Positions 4,998 through 8,194 of a stretch of 8,194 nt of DNA are shown here, piece after piece. The stretch's first letter is position 1. Every line of letters begins with the position of its first letter. The DNA is from Nautiliaceae bacterium. Its GTDB lineage: Bacteria > Campylobacterota > Campylobacteria > Campylobacterales > Nautiliaceae. Where the stretch lies: positions 1 through 8,194 of the forward strand of contig JALVUH010000084.1 in the NCBI GenBank assembly GCA_027035735.1, in the 5' to 3' direction. The translations under genes and the position numbers were made by a program. The notes beneath the pieces are model-generated. The model searched no databases and was not told the origin of the DNA. It worked only from the letters and a program-made list of their open reading frames with translations.

Positions 4998-5098
4998 TGT
5001 GAATAAAAAAGTTTTTCACATTCACATTGATTTTTCACAAATTTCGGGACTTTTAAAAAGTTTTCACCAATTCAACATAAACTACTATTACTACTATA
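4998..5098. other. oriC downstream sub-region (oriC2-like) with opening site
   Basis: Directly after the dnaA stop is a second DnaA-box cluster. The minus-strand TTATTCACA at 4998-5006 abuts the stop codon. Plus-strand matches are TTTTTCACA 5012-5020, ACATTCACA 5018-5026 (overlapping the previous), TTTTTCACA 5031-5039 and GTTTTCACC 5060-5068. A small GC-rich patch (CGGGAC, 5045-5050) follows the main boxes, and a DnaA-trio array begins 13 bases after the last box. This order (boxes, trios, AT-rich stretch) is that of an origin opening module. In Helicobacter the downstream sub-origin between dnaA and its neighbour is where the helix opens; the same is inferred here. Confidence 0.85.
5082..5096. 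other. DnaA-trio array (predicted unwinding site)
   Basis: The plus strand reads CTA CTA TTA CTA CTA, so the lower strand reads 3'-GAT GAT AAT GAT GAT-5'. Five uninterrupted trios match the 3'-(G/A)A(T/A)-5' repeat bound by a DnaA filament on single-stranded DNA, first defined in Bacillus. A sixth partial unit (TAA, 5097-5099) may follow. An AT-rich stretch (5101-5113) lies immediately beyond. Confidence 0.75.
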
Positions 5099-5117
5099 AG
5101 AATTTAAATTAAAGGAG
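5095..5117 (+). promoter_or_regulatory. Candidate dnaN -10 and ribosome binding site
   Basis: TATAAG (5095-5100), one mismatch from TATAAT, overlaps the end of the trio array. AAAGGAG (5111-5117) lies six bases before the dnaN ATG. The -10 is weak evidence; the ribosome binding site is clear. Read-through from dnaA is the alternative source of dnaN transcript. Confidence 0.35.
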
Positions 5118-5123
5118 AAACTA

Positions 5124-6176
5124 ATGCACATAAAAATTCAAAAACCGGTATTTGAAAGTATAGTGAATCAAATAGTACCTTTTACCGAAAAAAAAGACAA
5201 TACTCAAATAACATCTCATGTGTTAATAATAGCAGATGATAAATTAATACTCAAAGCAACAGATAAAGAAATAGGTATAAAAATAAAAACTGAAGCTGAA
5301 ATTTTAGAAAAAGGAAAAGTTACAATAAATGCTAAAAAATTAAATGATATTATAAAAGCACTTCAAAATAAAGAAATAGAGATAAAAACAGAAGATGACC
5401 ATATTATAATTCATCAGGATACTTCAATTTATAAACTATCAACATTTAATGCAGATGAATTTCCAGAATTTCCAAATCCTGATGATTTAAACCAATTAGA
5501 AATAAATAATGAAGAATTCATAGATGCTATAAAAAAAATATTTCCAGTAATTGATAATAATAATCCAAAATATGAATTAAATGGAGCATTTTTTGATATT
5601 AAAGAGAATACAAATTTTGTATCAACTGATACAAGAAGACTTGCAGTATACTATTCAAACGCAAAAGGAAAAGAAAGTAAAATTATAGTTCCTAAAAGAA
5701 GTATAAGTGAAATTAAAAGAATTTTTAATGAAGATATGAAAATATTTTATGATGATGTTTATTTAATTTTAAAAAATGAAGATATTTTATTTTTCACAAA
5801 ATTAATAAATGGAAAATATCCAGCTTATGAAAAAATAATACCTCAAAATTTCAAATATATTATTAATATCCAAAAAAATGAATTTTTATCACATTTAAGA
5901 CAAATTAGTATTATTTCAAATGAAGTAAAAATTACAATTAAAAAAGAAGAAATAATATTTGAAAGTTTTTCAGATGAAACAATACAAGCAAAAACAAGTT
6001 TTAAAATTTCTACAGGAGTAGATGAATTTATTTTTGCAGTAAATAGCAAATATCTAATAGACTTTTTAAATACAATAAATAGTGATAATTTTGAACTTTG
6101 CTTAAATGAACCAAATATTCCATTTGAACTAAAAGATGGTAATTTTATTACAATAGTAATGCCACTTAATATTTGA
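5124..6176 (+). CDS. dnaN: DNA polymerase III beta subunit (sliding clamp)
   Basis: The beta clamp is a ring-shaped dimer that tethers DNA polymerase III and other clamp-binding proteins to DNA. The 350-residue length is slightly short but normal for campylobacterotal clamps (E. coli 366). Seen: N-terminal fold with KIQKPVFESIVNQIVPF (4-20); a TINAKKLNDIIKAL strand-helix (67-80); STFNADEFPEFP (106-117), matching the family 'L-x2-ADEFP-x-FP' motif; STDTRRLAVYY (167-177), matching 'A-TD-x-HRLA'; FFTKLINGKYPAYEKIIP (223-240), matching 'L-I-x-G-x-FPDY-x2-viP'; and a C-terminal IVMPLNI corresponding to the usual 'vMPMRl' ending that lines the partner-binding pocket. Placement between dnaA and gyrB is canonical. 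Start choice is supported by AAAGGAG six bases upstream of ATG. Confidence 0.97.
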   Translation: MHIKIQKPVFESIVNQIVPFTEKKDNTQITSHVLIIADDKLILKATDKEIGIKIKTEAEILEKGKVTINAKKLNDIIKALQNKEIEIKTEDDHIIIHQDTSIYKLSTFNADEFPEFPNPDDLNQLEINNEEFIDAIKKIFPVIDNNNPKYELNGAFFDIKENTNFVSTDTRRLAVYYSNAKGKESKIIVPKRSISEIKRIFNEDMKIFYDDVYLILKNEDILFFTKLINGKYPAYEKIIPQNFKYIINIQKNEFLSHLRQISIISNEVKITIKKEEIIFESFSDETIQAKTSFKISTGVDEFIFAVNSKYLIDFLNTINSDNFELCLNEPNIPFELKDGNFITIVMPLNI

Positions 6177-6196
6177 TATAATATTAAAAAAAAGGA
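6177..6196 (+). promoter_or_regulatory. Candidate gyrB -10 and ribosome binding site
   Basis: A perfect TATAAT (6177-6182) begins immediately after the dnaN stop. AAAGGA (6191-6196) lies five bases before the gyrB ATG. The implied leader would be only about a dozen bases, so the promoter call is tentative; gyrB may simply be co-transcribed with dnaN. Confidence 0.35.
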
Positions 6197-6201
6197 CTTT
6201 A

Positions 6202-8194
6202 ATGGCAAAATATGGTGCAGAAAATATTAAGGTTTTAAAAGGACTTGAAGCTGTTAGAAAAAGACCCGGTATGTATATTGGAGATACCGGTGTTAAAGGA
6301 CTTCATCATTTAATTTATGAAGTAGTGGATAATTCTATTGATGAAGCAATGGCAGGTTATGCCGATACAATAAAAGTAACTGTAAAAAAAGATGGAAGTG
6401 TAGTTATAGAAGATAATGGAAGAGGAATTCCTGTAGATATTCATCCTCAAGAAAAAATTCCAGCGGCAACTGTAGTTTTAACTGTACTTCATGCAGGTGG
6501 AAAATTTGATAATAAAACTTATAAAGTATCTGGTGGACTTCACGGAGTTGGTGTATCTGTAGTAAATGCTCTTAGTAAAAAACTTATAATGACTATAAAA
6601 AGAGATGGAAAAATTTATAGACAAGAGTTTGAAAGAGGTAAACCTGTAACTGATTTAGAAGTTATAGGCACAACAAATAGGACAGGAACAACAATTCAAT
6701 TTTGGCCTGATAGCGAAATTTTTGAAACGACTGAGTTTAAAAGCGATATATTAAGAAAAAGACTAAAAGAACTTGCATATCTTAATCCAAATATTACAAT
6801 CTATTTTGAAAATGAAATTGATGGAGTTAAAGAAGTATATCATTTTGAGGGTGGTATTAAAGATTTTGTAAAAACTCTTAGTAAAAAAGAGTGTATTACT
6901 GATGTGATTTATTATAATGAACACTACTCTGATGAAGAAAAAGCTCTTGATGTTGAGGTAGCTTTGTGTTATGACAATGGATATGACGAAAAAGTATTAA
7001 GTTTTGTAAATAATATACGCACACCTGATGGTGGAACACATGAAAGCGGATTTAAAGCAGGGCTTTCTAAAGCAATAATTAATTATATCAATAAAAATAT
7101 GAAACTAAAAGAAAATATCAAAGTTACAGGAGATGATGTAAAAGAGGGGCTTAATGCGATAGTTAGTGTAAAAATGAGTGAGCCTCAATTTGAGGGGCAA
7201 ACAAAAGGGAAACTAGGAAGCTCTTATGTAAAACCAATTGTACAAAAAGTAACATATGAATATTTAACAAGATATTTTGAAGAAAATCCAAATACAGCAA
7301 AAACTATAGCAGAAAAAGCAATAGCAGCAGCAAAAAGTAGAATTGCCGCTAAAAAAGCAAGAGAGCTTACAAGAAAACAAACAAAAATAGGAGTCGGAAC
7401 ACTTCCAGGAAAGCTTGCTGATTGTCAGACTAAAAATCCAGATGAAGCAGAGCTTTATTTGGTTGAGGGAGATAGCGCAGGAGGTAGTGCAAAACAAGGT
7501 AGAGATAGATATTTTCAAGCAATTTTGCCACTTAGAGGAAAAATTCTTAATACTCAAAAATCTAGCGATGCTAAGGCTCTTAGCTCAGAAGAGATTAAAA
7601 ATATAATCACAGCACTTGGTACTGGAATTGGTAAAGATTTTGATGCTGAAAAAACAAGATATAAAAAAATAATTATTATGACAGATGCTGATGTAGATGG
7701 AAGTCATATCCAAACGCTTATTATGACATTTTTCTTTAATCATTTAAGAGAATTGATTGAGAGAGGTTATCTCTACATTGCTCAACCTCCTCTTTATAGA
7801 TATAAAAAAGGTAAAGTTGAAAAATACCTAAAGGATGATAAAGAATTAAACGAATTTTTAATAGAACAAGGTATTAATTCTATTGAAATTGAAGGTGTGG
7901 GAAAACCTGAACTTAAAGAGCTTTTAAAAAATGCGGCTTATTATAAACTTTTACTTGAAAAGCTTACAAATAGATTTAATATTCCTGAAGTGATTAGATT
8001 TTTGATTGAAAATGGTAATATTGATGAAATGGAAAATTATATTAAAAAATTTGGATTTAATATTGTCTCAAAACATGACAATCACTATTATATTCAAACA
8101 AATAGAGGTTTAGAAGAAATAACAATTGACGATAAATTATTAAATCATCCATTATTTATTGAAGCTAAAAAAGTTTATGAAAAACTTAAAGAAT
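6202..8194 (+). CDS. gyrB: DNA gyrase subunit B, 5' part (runs off the window)
   Basis: GyrB is the ATPase and TOPRIM subunit of gyrase, which introduces negative supercoils. The frame is open for 664 codons to the window end without a stop, so truncation is only the window edge. It opens MAKYGAENIKVLKGLEAVRKRPGMYIG. The GHKL ATPase has catalytic-type Glu40 and Asn44 (YEVVDNSIDEA), Asp71 in EDNGRGIP, and the ATP-lid glycines in SGGLHGVGVSVVNAL. QTKGKLGS in the transducer is the usual GyrB signature separating it from ParE. TOPRIM residues are Glu422 in EGDSAGGSAKQGRD and the acidic triad D495/D497/D499 in TDADVDGSHI. The last residues (FGFNIVSKHDNHYY...) enter the insert typical of Gram-negative GyrB. 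ATG at 6202 has AAAGGA five bases upstream. Confidence 0.98.
   Translation, partial: MAKYGAENIKVLKGLEAVRKRPGMYIGDTGVKGLHHLIYEVVDNSIDEAMAGYADTIKVTVKKDGSVVIEDNGRGIPVDIHPQEKIPAATVVLTVLHAGGKFDNKTYKVSGGLHGVGVSVVNALSKKLIMTIKRDGKIYRQEFERGKPVTDLEVIGTTNRTGTTIQFWPDSEIFETTEFKSDILRKRLKELAYLNPNITIYFENEIDGVKEVYHFEGGIKDFVKTLSKKECITDVIYYNEHYSDEEKALDVEVALCYDNGYDEKVLSFVNNIRTPDGGTHESGFKAGLSKAIINYINKNMKLKENIKVTGDDVKEGLNAIVSVKMSEPQFEGQTKGKLGSSYVKPIVQKVTYEYLTRYFEENPNTAKTIAEKAIAAAKSRIAAKKARELTRKQTKIGVGTLPGKLADCQTKNPDEAELYLVEGDSAGGSAKQGRDRYFQAILPLRGKILNTQKSSDAKALSSEEIKNIITALGTGIGKDFDAEKTRYKKIIIMTDADVDGSHIQTLIMTFFFNHLRELIERGYLYIAQPPLYRYKKGKVEKYLKDDKELNEFLIEQGINSIEIEGVGKPELKELLKNAAYYKLLLEKLTNRFNIPEVIRFLIENGNIDEMENYIKKFGFNIVSKHDNHYYIQTNRGLEEITIDDKLLNHPLFIEAKKVYEKLKE

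Noticed and set aside
4998..5020. Inverted repeat TGTGAA/TTCACA after dnaA as a terminator
   Set aside because: The arms are simply two facing DnaA boxes with mismatched interior; the origin explanation is sufficient.
5843..6208. Minus-strand 121-codon frame over the dnaN end
   Set aside because: Antisense of dnaN; hydrophobic composition merely reflects complement of Lys/Glu/Asn-rich codons.
7264..7606. Cys/Ser-rich minus-strand frame and an overlapping plus-strand frame in gyrB
   Set aside because: Both lie over the transducer–TOPRIM part of gyrB; the Cys runs come from complementing GCA (Ala) repeats such as in EKAIAAAKS.
1..8194. Transposon, IS, prophage, CRISPR, tRNA or rRNA content
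   Set aside because: No transposase or integrase frame, spaced repeats, or tRNA-like cloverleaf was seen; the AbiF-like gene is the only accessory-looking gene.

Overview
The window is very AT-rich. Its gene content and order suggest a campylobacterotal (epsilonproteobacterial) chromosome around the replication origin, most plausibly a Nautiliales-type organism such as Nautilia, Caminibacter or Lebetimonas. The grounds are the kdsA–ribH–nusB block known from Campylobacter relatives, the dnaA–dnaN–gyrB order, DnaA boxes of TTATTCACA/TTTTTCACA type on both sides of dnaA, and AAAGGAG ribosome binding sites. The genus is inference; no 16S or species marker is present.

Layout. Positions 1-454 hold the 3' end of kdsA (KDO-8-phosphate synthase). 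It is followed five bases later, on the same strand, by a 316-codon Abi_2/AbiF-type HEPN ribonuclease-like gene (460-1410), a likely phage-defence gene inserted into a housekeeping block. Immediately behind it lies a compact, GC-richer hairpin (1412-1446) that is not a terminator and may be a structured RNA partner; a 19-codon micro-ORF overlaps it. Then come ribH (1498-1962), a 66-aa two-helix membrane protein overlapping ribH by 4 bases (1959-2159), and nusB (2160-2570). A shared hairpin sits where nusB meets the convergent minus-strand unit ruvC (3538-3074) then a PF10116-like gene (3048-2575).

Origin region. The ruvC/dnaA divergent gap (3539-3692) and the dnaA/dnaN gap (4998-5123) each hold a DnaA-box cluster, giving a bipartite oriC with dnaA inside it. 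The downstream cluster ends in a clean DnaA-trio array (5082-5096) that should mark the strand-opening site. dnaA starts with TTG at 3693. dnaN (5124-6176) and gyrB (6202 to beyond the window end) follow co-directionally: initiator, sliding clamp and gyrase subunit B in one replication cluster.

Most interesting: the AbiF-like gene plus adjacent hairpin as a candidate RNA-associated HEPN defence system, and the sequence-level dissection of the bipartite origin. No tRNA, rRNA, CRISPR array, transposase or IS element was seen, and no gene-free stretch exceeds about 155 bases.
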